Notes: a model not told the origin generated them from the sequence alone. A stretch of DNA of 64,000 nucleotides from Marinilactibacillus sp036039175 (GCF_036039175.1 NZ_JAYXKP010000004.1:124001-188000), one strand, 5' to 3'. Shown: positions 1 through 8,830, numbered from the stretch's first letter. A program made the numbers and translations.

Positions 1-465
1 CCTAGTTATATTATTCTAGCACGCTTGAATTTGTTAGATACTTTAACAGGAATCGTAATATCTAATGCAGCCAGTGTCTTCAGTGTGTTCTTGCTATGGC
101 AAGCGTTTAGAACCGTTCCGGGTGAACTGATCGAAGCAGCGCGAATGGAAGGGGCAAGTGATTGGAGTATTTTGTGGAAAATCGTGGCACCCCTTAGAAA
201 ATCTACCATTTTCATTATGTCTTTGATTTCATTTATTCAAATGTATAACAACTACTTGTGGCCTTCACTGGTTGCAAGAAGTCAGGAAAATTATCTGGTG
301 ACCGTTGGATTGAGACAGTTTTATACTTCGCAAGGCTCTTTTTCAAATAATCTTCCGGCCATTATGGCAGCGAACGTCATCACGATTCTACCGTTGTTTA
401 TTATCTTTTTGATCTTTCAGAAATGGCTGATTAGAGGGATTGGAGATACAGGCATCAAAGGGTAA
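1..465 (+). CDS. Sugar-type ABC transporter permease, 5' truncated (MalG/UgpE family)
   Basis: The reading frame is open from base 1, so the gene begins upstream of the window; only the last 154 residues are present. The segment EAARMEGASDWSILWKIVAPL is the cytoplasmic EAA loop that docks on the ATPase in MalG-like permeases. It is followed by hydrophobic helices and the GIxGTxIKG-like C-terminus (GIGDTGIKG) of the family. The lipoprotein binding-protein gene follows after 42 bases in the same direction, so the two form one importer operon. Neighbouring phosphoesterase and phosphatase genes suggest a phosphorylated or phosphodiester substrate such as glycerol-3-phosphate compounds; that is inference. 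Confidence 0.9.
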   Translation, partial: PSYIILARLNLLDTLTGIVISNAASVFSVFLLWQAFRTVPGELIEAARMEGASDWSILWKIVAPLRKSTIFIMSLISFIQMYNNYLWPSLVARSQENYLVTVGLRQFYTSQGSFSNNLPAIMAANVITILPLFIIFLIFQKWLIRGIGDTGIKG

Positions 466-507
466 CATAAATTTAAAAAATCATATAAAAAGAAAAGAGG
501 AAAACAC

Positions 508-1833
508 ATGTATAAATGGATCATTCAAAACAAAAAAGCAGCATTAACAGGGTTACTAGGTGCGGGTATGTTATTAACCGCTTGTGGTAATGGAGCGCAA
601 TCGGAAACGGGTACGAGTGTTGAAGCAGAAGGAACCGTTGAAACAGAATTTTGGTATGGATTGGGTAGCAATGCAGGAGAAAAAATGGAAGAAATCATCA
701 GTGCTTTCAATGATTCTCAGGATCAGTATGTGATTAAAGGTGTGCAACAAGCAGATTACTCGGAAACGTATCAAAATCTTCAAGCAGCGATTGCCTCTCA
801 AACGGCACCAGGACTTGTATTGTTAGAAAACAGATATGTGAATACGTTAGGAAACAGTCAAGCACTTGCACCACTTGAACCCTTTGTTGAACAAGCAACG
901 GATTTCGATCAAGAAGATCTTTTAGGTGCTTTTATGGAACAAGCACAAGTCGATGATACGCTTTATGCTGTTCCAGCATATGGAACAACTCAAGTGATGT
1001 ATTATCGCTCAGATATTTTTGAAGAAGCTGGAATCGATGCAGATGAAGCTTTTGCTTCTTGGGAAAATCTATTAGAAGCCAGCCAAACACTTCAAGCTGA
1101 AGGCGCAGCTGATTATGGATTTGCGCCAATGTGGGGTGCGGGTAATCTAATGGATATCGCACTAAGTAACGGCGGCGAGATCTTGAACGAATCAGGAGAC
1201 GAAGTGATGATTGATTCTCCGGAATGGATTGAAGCATGGGAAATGGTTCGTAGCGCGATTCATGATGATGAAACGTTCAAACTGAACTCTGGGGGAGAAG
1301 GCTGGGAATACTGGTACCGTACAATTGATGAAGTGATTCAAGGTCAAATCGGTGGGTATCTAGGTTCTTCAGGTGATAAAGGAGATCTGGACTTTGATAT
1401 TATTGATTCAAAAGTACAACCGGGGATGAATGGAAATGCTCCGGCGCCAGCAGCGAACGCTCTATATTTATCTATGCCAAGTTCGTCTGACGAATCAGAA
1501 CAAGCCGCAGGATTTGCTTTCGCTGAATTCTTTACAAAAGTAGAGACACAAGTAGAGTGGACAAAAGCGATTGGATATATCCCTGTAAGAGAATCAACGT
1601 TGTCTAATGAAGATTACATGACTTATGTGGAAGAAAATCCAGCTTTTGGTATTCCGTTTGAACAAGCACAGACTGCTTCGCCAAGTTTCTTGGATCCAAC
1701 AGGTGGACAGATTACAGATGCTTTAACGATTGCAGCGGACAAAGTAGAACTTGAAAATATTTCTGCCGAAGAAGCGTTAAAAGAAGCCAAACAAGTTGCA
1801 CAAGAAGCACTGGATGCTACACAAGGAGAATAA
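508..1833 (+). CDS. ABC transporter substrate-binding lipoprotein (SBP family 1, UgpB/MalE-like)
   Basis: The protein has 441 residues. Its N-terminus is a lipoprotein signal with positive residues (MYKWIIQNKKA), a hydrophobic core and the lipobox LTAC, so the mature protein is anchored by Cys26 on the outer face of the membrane. A Ser/Thr/Glu-rich linker follows, then the extracellular solute-binding family 1 fold (FWYGLGSN..., LYAVPAYGTTQVMYYRSD, RSAIHDDETF). AGAGGAAAA lies just before the ATG. It sits between the permease and a PHP-type phosphoesterase gene. The substrate cannot be read from sequence; a glycerophospho-compound is suggested by context only. Confidence 0.88.
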   Translation: MYKWIIQNKKAALTGLLGAGMLLTACGNGAQSETGTSVEAEGTVETEFWYGLGSNAGEKMEEIISAFNDSQDQYVIKGVQQADYSETYQNLQAAIASQTAPGLVLLENRYVNTLGNSQALAPLEPFVEQATDFDQEDLLGAFMEQAQVDDTLYAVPAYGTTQVMYYRSDIFEEAGIDADEAFASWENLLEASQTLQAEGAADYGFAPMWGAGNLMDIALSNGGEILNESGDEVMIDSPEWIEAWEMVRSAIHDDETFKLNSGGEGWEYWYRTIDEVIQGQIGGYLGSSGDKGDLDFDIIDSKVQPGMNGNAPAPAANALYLSMPSSSDESEQAAGFAFAEFFTKVETQVEWTKAIGYIPVRESTLSNEDYMTYVEENPAFGIPFEQAQTASPSFLDPTGGQITDALTIAADKVELENISAEEALKEAKQVAQEALDATQGE

Positions 1834-1836
1834 GGT

Positions 1837-3333
1837 ATGACGTGGGAAATTAAAAAAGAAGCAGAACAAACAAGCTATCAGGCCGTCCATACCTTTGACG
1901 TGTCAGCACAGACAGAACAAATCAAAATTCAGTATACATTAAAGCAAGTGTCCTGGTTGAGATTTTTAGTGTTCGATGATAAAGGAATATTGCGTGCGCA
2001 AAAGAGTGGCATCGCCTCGACCGGATCAGTTAGTATACTAGACACAGACAGCGTTCAGCGGACAGATATTGAAGAAATAGAAGACCTTTCTTTTCAACTA
2101 GGCGATTTGAATACTTTGCCGGGCACCATTCATGAAGGGCAGTGGCGAATTGAATATAAACTCAATATTTCAGACAAGCAAGAAATAGAGGATATTCTTG
2201 GAGAAATAGACATTGAATATCTTACGGGTGAACAAGTAGGTACAGCGCCAAACCAACGTCCTTACGAAGTAAGTTGGAAAAAAGAAGGTGCTACCGTCTT
2301 TGAATTAGATGAAGCAGTCTTGGAACGAACGCTAGAAACAACAGCTCGCTGGTACAAAGGAGACTTTCATACGCATACCGTCTTCTCAGATGGGAAAATG
2401 ACGCGTGAACAGAATTTAGAACAAGCAGTCAAACAAGGTCTCGATTTTTTTGTCGCAACGGATCATGATTTAATGCCAACTTCCTGGCCGCTTTCTTTTA
2501 ACTGTCTGGTATTGCCAGGCGTTGAAGTGACATCTGATCTTGGACATTACAATCGACTGTTTGGATTGACTCACCCCTTTCAAGATAAGGGGTATCAAGT
2601 ATTGGATGAAGAAGTAGACCTTGTATCTTCGTTCAATAAAACTGATGAAGAGCAGCATCTTAATTCTGTTAACCATCCATTTTTAACAGAATGGAAGTGG
2701 TTAGCCAAGTCACTTCCGATATCAGCAATAGATAGTCTAGAAATTTGGAATGATCCAACATACGAAGCGAACATTGAAGCAACAGAGAGGGCACTCAAGA
2801 CTTGGGACAGACTGCTTCAAGATGGACATAAGATTACCGGAATCGGTGGATCTGATTCACATCTTATGCCAGTAGAAACGTATCCAAATAGTAGTCTTCC
2901 TTCTCTGATTGGGGATCCTGCGACATATGTATTTTCAGAAGCGCTAAACGGTAAACAATTGAAATCCGGCGTAGCTGAAGGTAAAGTCTTTGTCAGTCGT
3001 TTTAACTACGAAATTGACTTAACGGTCAACGGTGGAACCATTGGTGATCACTTCGCAGATTGGAAAGAAGAAGTTTCTGCATCCTGCATGATTCATTCTC
3101 CTTCTCACTCAACAGATATTCAGATCGAGTGGACTATAGATGGTTCTGTTGTTACTACAACTCGTCAAAAAGAAGACACGCAAGTATTCCTACTTGATTC
3201 GAGTCAGTATCACTATGTACGTGTAACAGTTCGTAGTTCAAAAGGAGAACTACTCGCGTTTTCAAACCCAGTATTCTTTGGTGAAAAAGAACCGGAGCTG
3301 CTTACGTGGAAAGATGTAGTGGAGTCCGTATGA
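1837..3333 (+). CDS. CehA/McbA-type PHP domain metallo-phosphoesterase
   Basis: The protein has 498 residues and starts 3 nt after the binding-protein stop, with AAGGAG overlapping the end of that gene. An N-terminal region rich in beta strands (about residues 1-165) precedes a PHP metal-dependent hydrolase domain. Metal-ligand motifs are visible: GDFHTHTVFSDG, ATDHD, GVEVTSDLGHYN and GIGGSDSHLM. The last 120 residues look like another beta domain. There is no signal peptide, so it probably acts in the cytoplasm on imported material. CehA-like PHP proteins hydrolyse phosphoesters or related bonds; the exact substrate is not known. The coupling to an importer and a HAD phosphatase suggests stepwise breakdown of a phosphodiester. 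Confidence 0.8.
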   Translation: MTWEIKKEAEQTSYQAVHTFDVSAQTEQIKIQYTLKQVSWLRFLVFDDKGILRAQKSGIASTGSVSILDTDSVQRTDIEEIEDLSFQLGDLNTLPGTIHEGQWRIEYKLNISDKQEIEDILGEIDIEYLTGEQVGTAPNQRPYEVSWKKEGATVFELDEAVLERTLETTARWYKGDFHTHTVFSDGKMTREQNLEQAVKQGLDFFVATDHDLMPTSWPLSFNCLVLPGVEVTSDLGHYNRLFGLTHPFQDKGYQVLDEEVDLVSSFNKTDEEQHLNSVNHPFLTEWKWLAKSLPISAIDSLEIWNDPTYEANIEATERALKTWDRLLQDGHKITGIGGSDSHLMPVETYPNSSLPSLIGDPATYVFSEALNGKQLKSGVAEGKVFVSRFNYEIDLTVNGGTIGDHFADWKEEVSASCMIHSPSHSTDIQIEWTIDGSVVTTTRQKEDTQVFLLDSSQYHYVRVTVRSSKGELLAFSNPVFFGEKEPELLTWKDVVESV

Positions 3334-4037
3334 TTAGAGGAATTTTATTCGACAAGGATGGTACATTAGTAGAATTTAGTGAGACCTGGGAGCTAGGGAC
3401 AATTGATTTCTTGAAAAATGCTTTTGAATTAGATGAACAAGCTAGTGACCGAACATTGAAACAAATCGGATTCGTTGACGGAGAACTAGTGCCAAATAGT
3501 CCGATTGCCAGCGGTACATCACTTGATATCGCTGAGGTGATTTCGTCAGAAAACAAGATGGATCAAGAAGACATTTTAAAACAGTTACGAGAACACTACT
3601 GTAGATGGACGATTAATCATCCAGAGGCATTGATTCCTCTTACAGATTTAAAAACGCTTTTTCAGGAATTGAAATTGGCGGGTATCAAGATTGGAATTGC
3701 TACGGCAGATGATCTTGATGTAACGGAATGGACGGCGCAGCATCTTGGAATTAGAGAGGACATTGACTTTCTGGGTACGAGTGAGCAGTTTCGGGCGAAA
3801 CCGGATGTGGAGATGCTGGATGCATTCTGTATGAGTACAGGTCTGAAAAAGGACGAAGTGATTCACATTGGGGATTCTGTAGCGGATATGGAATTTTCCA
3901 AGCATTGTCATGCAGGAATTGCGGTTTTGTCAGGAGCGGGGACGCGAGCTGAACTTTCGGCTTACACAAATTATATCGTTGATTCGCTAGATGATTTGAT
4001 TCCGCTGTTACGAGAGACATTCAAAATGGATCGTTAG
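3330..4037 (+). CDS. HAD-superfamily phosphatase (phosphoglycolate phosphatase-like)
   Basis: The start chosen is the ATG at 3330, which overlaps the stop of the preceding gene (ATGA). This gives 235 residues beginning MIRGILFDKDGTL. HAD motif I (FDKDGTLVEF), motif II (GIATADD), the motif III lysine (RAKPDVEM) and motif IV (IGDSVADMEF) are all present, with a helical cap domain between motifs I and II. This matches the Gph/PGMB branch of small-molecule phosphatases. It is the last gene of the importer and phosphoesterase operon and probably removes phosphate from the product of the PHP enzyme; that pairing is inference. Confidence 0.85.
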   Translation: MIRGILFDKDGTLVEFSETWELGTIDFLKNAFELDEQASDRTLKQIGFVDGELVPNSPIASGTSLDIAEVISSENKMDQEDILKQLREHYCRWTINHPEALIPLTDLKTLFQELKLAGIKIGIATADDLDVTEWTAQHLGIREDIDFLGTSEQFRAKPDVEMLDAFCMSTGLKKDEVIHIGDSVADMEFSKHCHAGIAVLSGAGTRAELSAYTNYIVDSLDDLIPLLRETFKMDR

Positions 4038-4042
4038 ATGAT

Positions 4043-4087
4043 AATCTACAGTTAATGAGTGAGAACTCTTAGCTGTAGATTTTTTTG
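4043..4087 (+). terminator. Rho-independent terminator of the phosphoester operon
   Basis: AATCTACAG (4043-4051) pairs with CTGTAGATT (4073-4081), with further pairing into the loop, and is followed by a T run. It closes the operon ending at 4037. Confidence 0.85.
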
Positions 4088-4206
4088 TAAGAGATGATTG
4101 AAATAATAGATGTAAAGGTATACAGTAGACTTATCCAGCTAGATTAAAAATGTGCAAATAGTCTAGTGCTAATTGTTGATTCAATCTAAGAATGGAGTGG
4201 GCCTTA

Positions 4207-4425
4207 ATGTTTGGAAAAGACAAAAACACTACAGAGAATACAACTGAAAAACGATTTGTCGTTAAAACGACCGAAGTAGTCGATGAGTTAGGACAATGTT
4301 TTATTATAGTGGATCAAGTAACTGGCGTACATTATTTACAAACATGGGTAGGGGCTGGGAGTAGTATAACGCCTTTACTGGATGCGCAGGGTAGAGTTGT
4401 GATAGAGCATCATCCGAACAACTAA
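4207..4425 (+). CDS. DUF6440-type small protein
   Basis: The start chosen is the ATG at 4207 (MFGKDKN), because GGAGTGG lies about seven bases upstream; an in-frame ATG at 4192 would place that ribosome site inside the gene. The product is a soluble protein of 72 residues. The core has a motif of the form FIIVDQVTGVHYLQ ... GSSITPLLDAQGRVVI, which resembles the DUF6440 family of small Firmicutes proteins with unknown role. It lies alone between a terminator and the lactate oxidase gene. Confidence 0.7.
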   Translation: MFGKDKNTTENTTEKRFVVKTTEVVDELGQCFIIVDQVTGVHYLQTWVGAGSSITPLLDAQGRVVIEHHPNN

Positions 4426-4505
4426 AAATGGTGCTATTTACATGGATTCAAAGTCGGGAAATTATCTATTAACGATACATATTACATTATAACAGGGGTG
4501 AGAAT

Positions 4506-5621
4506 ATGTCAGTAGAAAATCAAGAAAACTATCAAGCACCAACAGAAATTAAAGATCTTGATATTGTGAATACGTACGAATTAGAAGAAAATGCCAAGTC
4601 AGTCGTACCGAAAGGTGGGTACGGGTATATTTCTGGAGGGTCCGGAGACGAGTTTACAAAGAAACAGAATATTGAATCGTTTAACCATAAAGGGGTTCTG
4701 CCACGTGTCCTGGCAGATGTTGAAAATCCTGATTTGGAAACAACTATCTTAGGACATAAAATCAGAGCGCCGTTTATTATGGCACCGATCGCAGCTCATG
4801 GATTAGCGCATGAAACGAAAGAAGCTGGAACAGCAAAAGGTGTTGCAGAATTTGGAACGATTATGTCCATCAGTGCGTATTCAGGCGCAACATTTGAAGA
4901 AATTGAAAAAGGATTAAACGGTTCTCCACGCTGGTTCCAACTTTATATGAGCAAAGACGATGAATTAAATAAATTAATTGTGGACGAAGCGAAAAAAGAT
5001 GGCGCCACAGCAATCATTTTGACGGCAGATGCTACACTGAGTGGGAACAGAGAAACGGATATCCGTAATCAATTTGTCTATCCATTTGGTATGCCTATTG
5101 TTTCTCGTTACCTGACGGGTAGCGGAGAAAATATGTCTTTGAATAATATCTACGCGCAATCTAAGCAGAAAATCAGCCCGAAAGATGTGGAATTTCTAGC
5201 TAGTTACTCTGAATTACCCATTATCGTGAAAGGCATTCAAGCGCCAGAAGATGCTTTAATCGCAATTAGGGCAGGTGCTTCAGGTATATGGGTGTCCAAT
5301 CACGGAGGGCGTCAATTAGACGGTGCGCCGGGTTCATTTGATACGCTTGAAGGTATAGCTAAAGCTGTTGGAGGAAAAGTTCCGGTTATCTTTGATAGCG
5401 GAATTCGTCGCGGAGAGCACATTTTCAAAGCGTTAGCTAGTGGAGCAGACATTGTCGCACTCGGTCGTCCAATGCTTTATGGACTTGCATTAGGTGGATG
5501 GAAAGGTGTGCGCTCGGTACTAGAATATTTTGAAACAGATTTGAGACGTGTGATGCAACTTGCAGGAACACAGACAGTAGAAGATATCAAGCGTACGAAA
5601 TTGTATGATTTCAAGAAATAA
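4506..5621 (+). CDS. lctO: L-lactate oxidase (FMN-dependent alpha-hydroxy acid oxidase)
   Basis: The 371-residue length matches Aerococcus lactate oxidase. This family oxidises L-lactate to pyruvate and passes electrons to O2, giving hydrogen peroxide. Visible features are FMN-site segments (MAPIAAHGLAHE, ISAYSG, WFQLYMSKD, ILTADATLSGNRETD), the active-site stretch VSNHGGRQLDGAP with the catalytic His and substrate-binding Arg, and the phosphate-binding end FDSGIRRGEHIFKALASGAD and ALGRPMLYGLALGG. AGGGGTGAG precedes the ATG. It stands alone between two terminators. Related FMN enzymes (glycolate oxidase, lactate monooxygenase) are possible, but the overall resemblance to lactate oxidase is close. 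Confidence 0.9.
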   Translation: MSVENQENYQAPTEIKDLDIVNTYELEENAKSVVPKGGYGYISGGSGDEFTKKQNIESFNHKGVLPRVLADVENPDLETTILGHKIRAPFIMAPIAAHGLAHETKEAGTAKGVAEFGTIMSISAYSGATFEEIEKGLNGSPRWFQLYMSKDDELNKLIVDEAKKDGATAIILTADATLSGNRETDIRNQFVYPFGMPIVSRYLTGSGENMSLNNIYAQSKQKISPKDVEFLASYSELPIIVKGIQAPEDALIAIRAGASGIWVSNHGGRQLDGAPGSFDTLEGIAKAVGGKVPVIFDSGIRRGEHIFKALASGADIVALGRPMLYGLALGGWKGVRSVLEYFETDLRRVMQLAGTQTVEDIKRTKLYDFKK

Positions 5622-5681
5622 GGATTTAAAGGGTTTATCTAAAGCAGTTCTGTTATCCATATATTTATAGGAATTAATCGC

Positions 5682-5735
5682 ACAAACCAGCAAAGAGATT
5701 TCGAACTTTTGATAATCTTTGCTGGTTTGTTTTTT
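5682..5735 (+). terminator. Rho-independent terminator after lactate oxidase
   Basis: A 15-bp stem, ACAAACCAGCAAAGA (5682-5696) with its complement at 5716-5730, is followed by a T run. Confidence 0.9.
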
Positions 5736-5768
5736 AGTGGATGAGGATATATTATTTGGGAGTGACCT

Positions 5769-5993
5769 ATGGAGATGTTAACAGGTATACAAAGGGCGCT
5801 AGAAGCTAGAGGACCGATGATTCTACTAGGAGTGCTCTTTTTAATTGGCGGAATTTCATTGATAATCATTGGAATGAAAATACGGAAACAAAGTAGATCT
5901 TCAGCTTTGGTAAGTATGATACTAGGGATTCTAGTTATACTTGGTGCACTCTATTTAATGATATGGACAATGGTTTTTGGGTATAATGCATAA
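5769..5993 (+). CDS. Small membrane protein, two predicted helices
   Basis: The protein has 74 residues. GGGAGTG lies about five bases before the ATG. Two hydrophobic segments (about residues 17-37 and 48-70) are separated by a basic linker (KIRKQSR), as in a helical hairpin. I do not recognise a family. The next gene, 108 bases further on, also encodes a small membrane protein; whether they are co-transcribed is unclear. Confidence 0.55.
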   Translation: MEMLTGIQRALEARGPMILLGVLFLIGGISLIIIGMKIRKQSRSSALVSMILGILVILGALYLMIWTMVFGYNA

Positions 5994-6101
5994 GCAAATA
6001 AGGTTCTTGTAATTCAAGATAAATTGATGGCTATAATTTTTAGAAACACTTCTGCTTCATAACAATTGTTCAATTACATAAAAACGAATTGAGGTGATGA
6101 T

Positions 6102-6521
6102 TTGTTTTCTTTGCAGCCATTCTACGCTATAATATCAGCATTTATCTATGTGGGAATTGTCTATTTATGTGTTCGAAAGGAAAGAAAATCTATAAAGTTA
6201 GGTGTGACCATTTCGGCAGGTTTGTTACAAGTCGCGTTTCTTTATTTATGGTGGAGACAGTCATTCTATCTAATGAGTACTGCAAATGTAGGGTTTCCGG
6301 CATATGAAAGATTTCTGTTATTTGTAGAAGTCGCTTATATTGTATTAGCGATTCCGTTTGTCATTGTCCTGTTAGGATATATCATCAAAATAATCATAAG
6401 ACACGTTCAGTCTTTTTGGTTAAGAGGAGTCGTTATTAGTGTTTATGCAGGTGCACTAGGTGGAATCGTATATCTAGGTCAATTAGCTTTTTTACTTCTA
6501 TATTATGGGTTTGCACCATAA
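6102..6521 (+). CDS. Membrane protein with four predicted helices, unknown function
   Basis: The TTG start is supported by GAGGTGATG just upstream. The 139-residue product has four hydrophobic segments, with a basic patch (RKERKSIK) after the first helix and no recognised motif. It converges on truA, and the two share the hairpin between them. Confidence 0.55.
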   Translation: MFSLQPFYAIISAFIYVGIVYLCVRKERKSIKLGVTISAGLLQVAFLYLWWRQSFYLMSTANVGFPAYERFLLFVEVAYIVLAIPFVIVLLGYIIKIIIRHVQSFWLRGVVISVYAGALGGIVYLGQLAFLLLYYGFAP

Positions 6522-6534
6522 CAGCGTAAAAAAA

Positions 6535-6570
6535 GAAGCTAAACCATTTGAACAGTCAAGCTTCCTCTTT
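6535..6570. terminator. Bidirectional terminator between 6102-6521 and truA
   Basis: GAAGCT (6535-6540) pairs with AGCTTC (6559-6564). An A run flanks the left arm, giving a U tract for truA, and CTCTTTT follows the right arm. The stem is short (6 bp). Confidence 0.6.
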
Positions 6571-6575
6571 TGATG

Positions 6576-7316
6576 TTATTTGTAATAGACTTCGTCCAAA
6601 AACAATCCTTGAGACGGAACAGTTACACCGGCCTGGCTTCTAATGCCACTTTCAAAGATTTCGTCGATACTTTCTAATTCTAAGTTTCCTGTACCGATTT
6701 CCAGTAAGGTACCCATGATGATTCGAACCATTTTATGCAAGAAGCCTTCGCCGACAAAAGTGAAGTGCAAAAGACCGCCTTCTCTTTGAATCGTAATGTC
6801 GTCTATCGTTCTAATGGTTGATTTTTTGGTCTTTTTAAGTGCTGAAAATCCGATAAAATCATGTTCTCCAAGCAATTTCTCACAAGCGGCTTTCATTTTA
6901 TTTATATCTAATTGTTCAGGATAGTGAAAGCTGTAGTTACGTTCAAATGCGGAAGGCACGACTTGATTCCAGATATAGTAGCTATATTGTTTTCCACTAG
7001 CGTGATAACGAGAATGGAATCTTTCAGGCACTTCTTGTAGTGCTTTAACGATAATGTCTTGCGGAAGGTAACGAATCAGATGAGCTTGCATGGTCTGAAG
7101 ATCCATCGTTGATTCTGTTTTGAAATTAGCGACTTGTCCGCGGGCGTGTGTTCCAGCATCTGTTCGACCTGAGCCGACAATTTCAAGTTTCGTTCCAGTC
7201 ATTTCTGAAAGAATATTTTCTATTTTACCTTGAATGGTTTTATCTGAATCACCCAGTCTTTGCCAGCCGGAATATCGGCCGCCATCGTACTCAATGGTCA
7301 TTTTAATATTTCTCAT
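6576..7316 (-). CDS. truA: tRNA pseudouridine(38-40) synthase TruA
   Basis: The enzyme isomerises uridines 38-40 in the anticodon arm of several tRNAs. The start chosen is the ATG at 7316 (MRNIKMTIEYDG) because GAGGG lies 5 nt upstream; in-frame ATGs at 7331 and 7355 would place that site inside the gene. The 246-residue product has the family hallmarks: YDGGRYSGWQR, the catalytic-Asp loop GSGRTDAGTHARGQVANF, FHSRYHASGKQYSYYIW, HDFIGFSA and FVGEGFLHKMVRIIMGTLLEIG. It stands alone on the minus strand. Confidence 0.95.
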   Translation of the reverse strand: MRNIKMTIEYDGGRYSGWQRLGDSDKTIQGKIENILSEMTGTKLEIVGSGRTDAGTHARGQVANFKTESTMDLQTMQAHLIRYLPQDIIVKALQEVPERFHSRYHASGKQYSYYIWNQVVPSAFERNYSFHYPEQLDINKMKAACEKLLGEHDFIGFSALKKTKKSTIRTIDDITIQREGGLLHFTFVGEGFLHKMVRIIMGTLLEIGTGNLELESIDEIFESGIRSQAGVTVPSQGLFLDEVYYK

Positions 7317-7414
7317 TTTATCCCTCTTCATTCTATGATTCTGTTTATCTTTCATTCAGTATACCAAAAATCGGTGATGTCTTAAGATTATTATGACTAT
7401 AGACAATAATAGGA

Positions 7415-7443
7415 TTGTGAACTCGCTAATTTTATACTATAGT
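7415..7443 (+). promoter_or_regulatory. Candidate sigma-A promoter for the acyltransferase gene
   Basis: TTGTGA (7415-7420) and TATAGT (7438-7443) are spaced by 17 bases and lie upstream of the AAAAGGAGG at 7474-7482. It is assigned by eye only. Confidence 0.4.
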
Positions 7444-7520
7444 TTATGTATAAATAAACGTGGGTACTCATTTAAAAGGAGGCATTTTTTATCGAAAACA
7501 AACGCCCGGTAAATTTTGCA

Positions 7521-8543
7521 ATGATTAGTGTGTTGCAATTTATTTTTTCTGTTTTAGTTATTTTATTACATTCTGATAGAATCTTTTATAATGATGCTTT
7601 TCATTTCACTCAGAAAAGTATCTTTAGTCGGTTGGCTGTTCCTTTCTTTCTAATTTGTTCAGCGTATTTTTATAAGCGGAATACTCAAAAAGAGGGATAT
7701 TTCAAGAGATCAATCGTGCAGTACATCTGTTGGAGTTTCTTGTACTTACCTTTAGGGTATAGTTACTTTATGGAGTTGGATTTGCCAGCGATTGCGGCGT
7801 CGCTAGCAATTATTGTAGGGGTTAGCTACTCTGGAGTCTGGTATCACTTGTGGTACATCCCTGCATGCTTGTTTGGAATATTTTTAGTTAATAAGCTGAA
7901 TCAGTACTTCAATATGCGAATCGTTTTAACGATTTCGTTAGCTTTATACATAATTGGTTCGATTGAAACGTATTCTGGGTATCTGCAAAATACCATCTTA
8001 CTCGAAGGATATCAACTCTATCGAACAATCTTTTTAACGAGTCGTAATGGCTTATTTTATGTTCCAATCTTTGTTTGCGTAGGATACATGATTGCAAGTG
8101 AAGAACAAAAAGGCATTTTCTCAGAGGGTTTTTATAAGAGAAGATTGGGTTTATCCATAATGTTGCTTTGCTTGGAAGGGAGTTTCGTTTACTTTAATCA
8201 AGGGATAGACAAAAACTTTATGCTATCTTTTATACCAGTAACATTGTTTCTATTTATCTGGGCAAAAAATACATCCATATGGATGCATAGGAATTTACAT
8301 ATACTTAAACAACTCAGTATCTATTATTTCTTTATTCATCCTATTTTTATAGAGATTGCAAACCTCTTCTCAAAAGAGTTAAGTGTAAGGATCGGGGTTC
8401 ACCCAGGTTGGGTCGTTTTTTTGAGTGCATTAGTAGCTACCCATCTCACTTCACTTGTACTGATTAAATTAAATTTATTGGAACGAATGCGCTTGTTGTC
8501 AAATGGATTATTTGTAAAGAAATCACAAATAGAAATAGAGTAA
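7521..8543 (+). CDS. Membrane acyltransferase 3 family protein
   Basis: At least 340 residues with about ten hydrophobic segments; HSDRIF in the first helix, RLAVPFFLICSAYFY and the YHLWYIPAC segment match the acyltransferase_3 (OafA/YrhL-like) family, which O-acetylates surface glycans or lipids. The first ATG (7521) has no ribosome site. A strong AAAAGGAGG (7474-7482) instead sits 8 nt before an in-frame ATC (7491), so translation may begin ten codons earlier at a non-standard start. A hairpin terminator lies directly after the stop. The acceptor molecule is unknown. Confidence 0.75.
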   Translation: MISVLQFIFSVLVILLHSDRIFYNDAFHFTQKSIFSRLAVPFFLICSAYFYKRNTQKEGYFKRSIVQYICWSFLYLPLGYSYFMELDLPAIAASLAIIVGVSYSGVWYHLWYIPACLFGIFLVNKLNQYFNMRIVLTISLALYIIGSIETYSGYLQNTILLEGYQLYRTIFLTSRNGLFYVPIFVCVGYMIASEEQKGIFSEGFYKRRLGLSIMLLCLEGSFVYFNQGIDKNFMLSFIPVTLFLFIWAKNTSIWMHRNLHILKQLSIYYFFIHPIFIEIANLFSKELSVRIGVHPGWVVFLSALVATHLTSLVLIKLNLLERMRLLSNGLFVKKSQIEIE

Positions 8544-8547
8544 ATAA

Positions 8548-8583
8548 AAACGCTACGGGATATCAACTACTCCCGTAGCGTTT
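8548..8583. terminator. Bidirectional terminator
   Basis: AAACGCTACGGGA (8548-8560) and TCCCGTAGCGTTT (8571-8583) form a 13-bp perfect stem with a 10-nt loop. The stem overlaps the 3' end of the convergent small gene, so it may serve both strands. Confidence 0.75.
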
Positions 8584-8830
8584 CTTCGTTTTCTTCAAAA
8601 TAGTGTGTAAGATTACGTTCGGCCGTCTTAAATAGATTAGAGTCTGGATTTAAACGAATACTTTGCTGATTCAAGTATACAGAGTCATCCATTAGGAGCT
8701 CAGGTAATAGTTTGGGGCGGCCAGTTAATGTAATTTCATACTTAAAAAACAGATCGCCCATTGCATCAATCTGAAAGGTACCGTAGCCTTTTTCAGATTC
8801 TGGTATACGTATATTTTTGATTAATGACAT
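8567..8830 (-). CDS. Conserved-looking small protein, unknown function
   Basis: An 87-residue soluble protein. AAGGAAGGTG lies about 10 nt before the ATG on the minus strand, and the stop lies inside the terminator hairpin. It contains a region that looks like beta strands (GYGTFQIDAMGDLFFKYEI) and an acidic C-terminus. I do not recognise a family. It is divergent from sbcD, with about 160 bases between them. Confidence 0.55.
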   Translation of the reverse strand: MSLIKNIRIPESEKGYGTFQIDAMGDLFFKYEITLTGRPKLLPELLMDDSVYLNQQSIRLNPDSNLFKTAERNLTHYFEENEETLRE

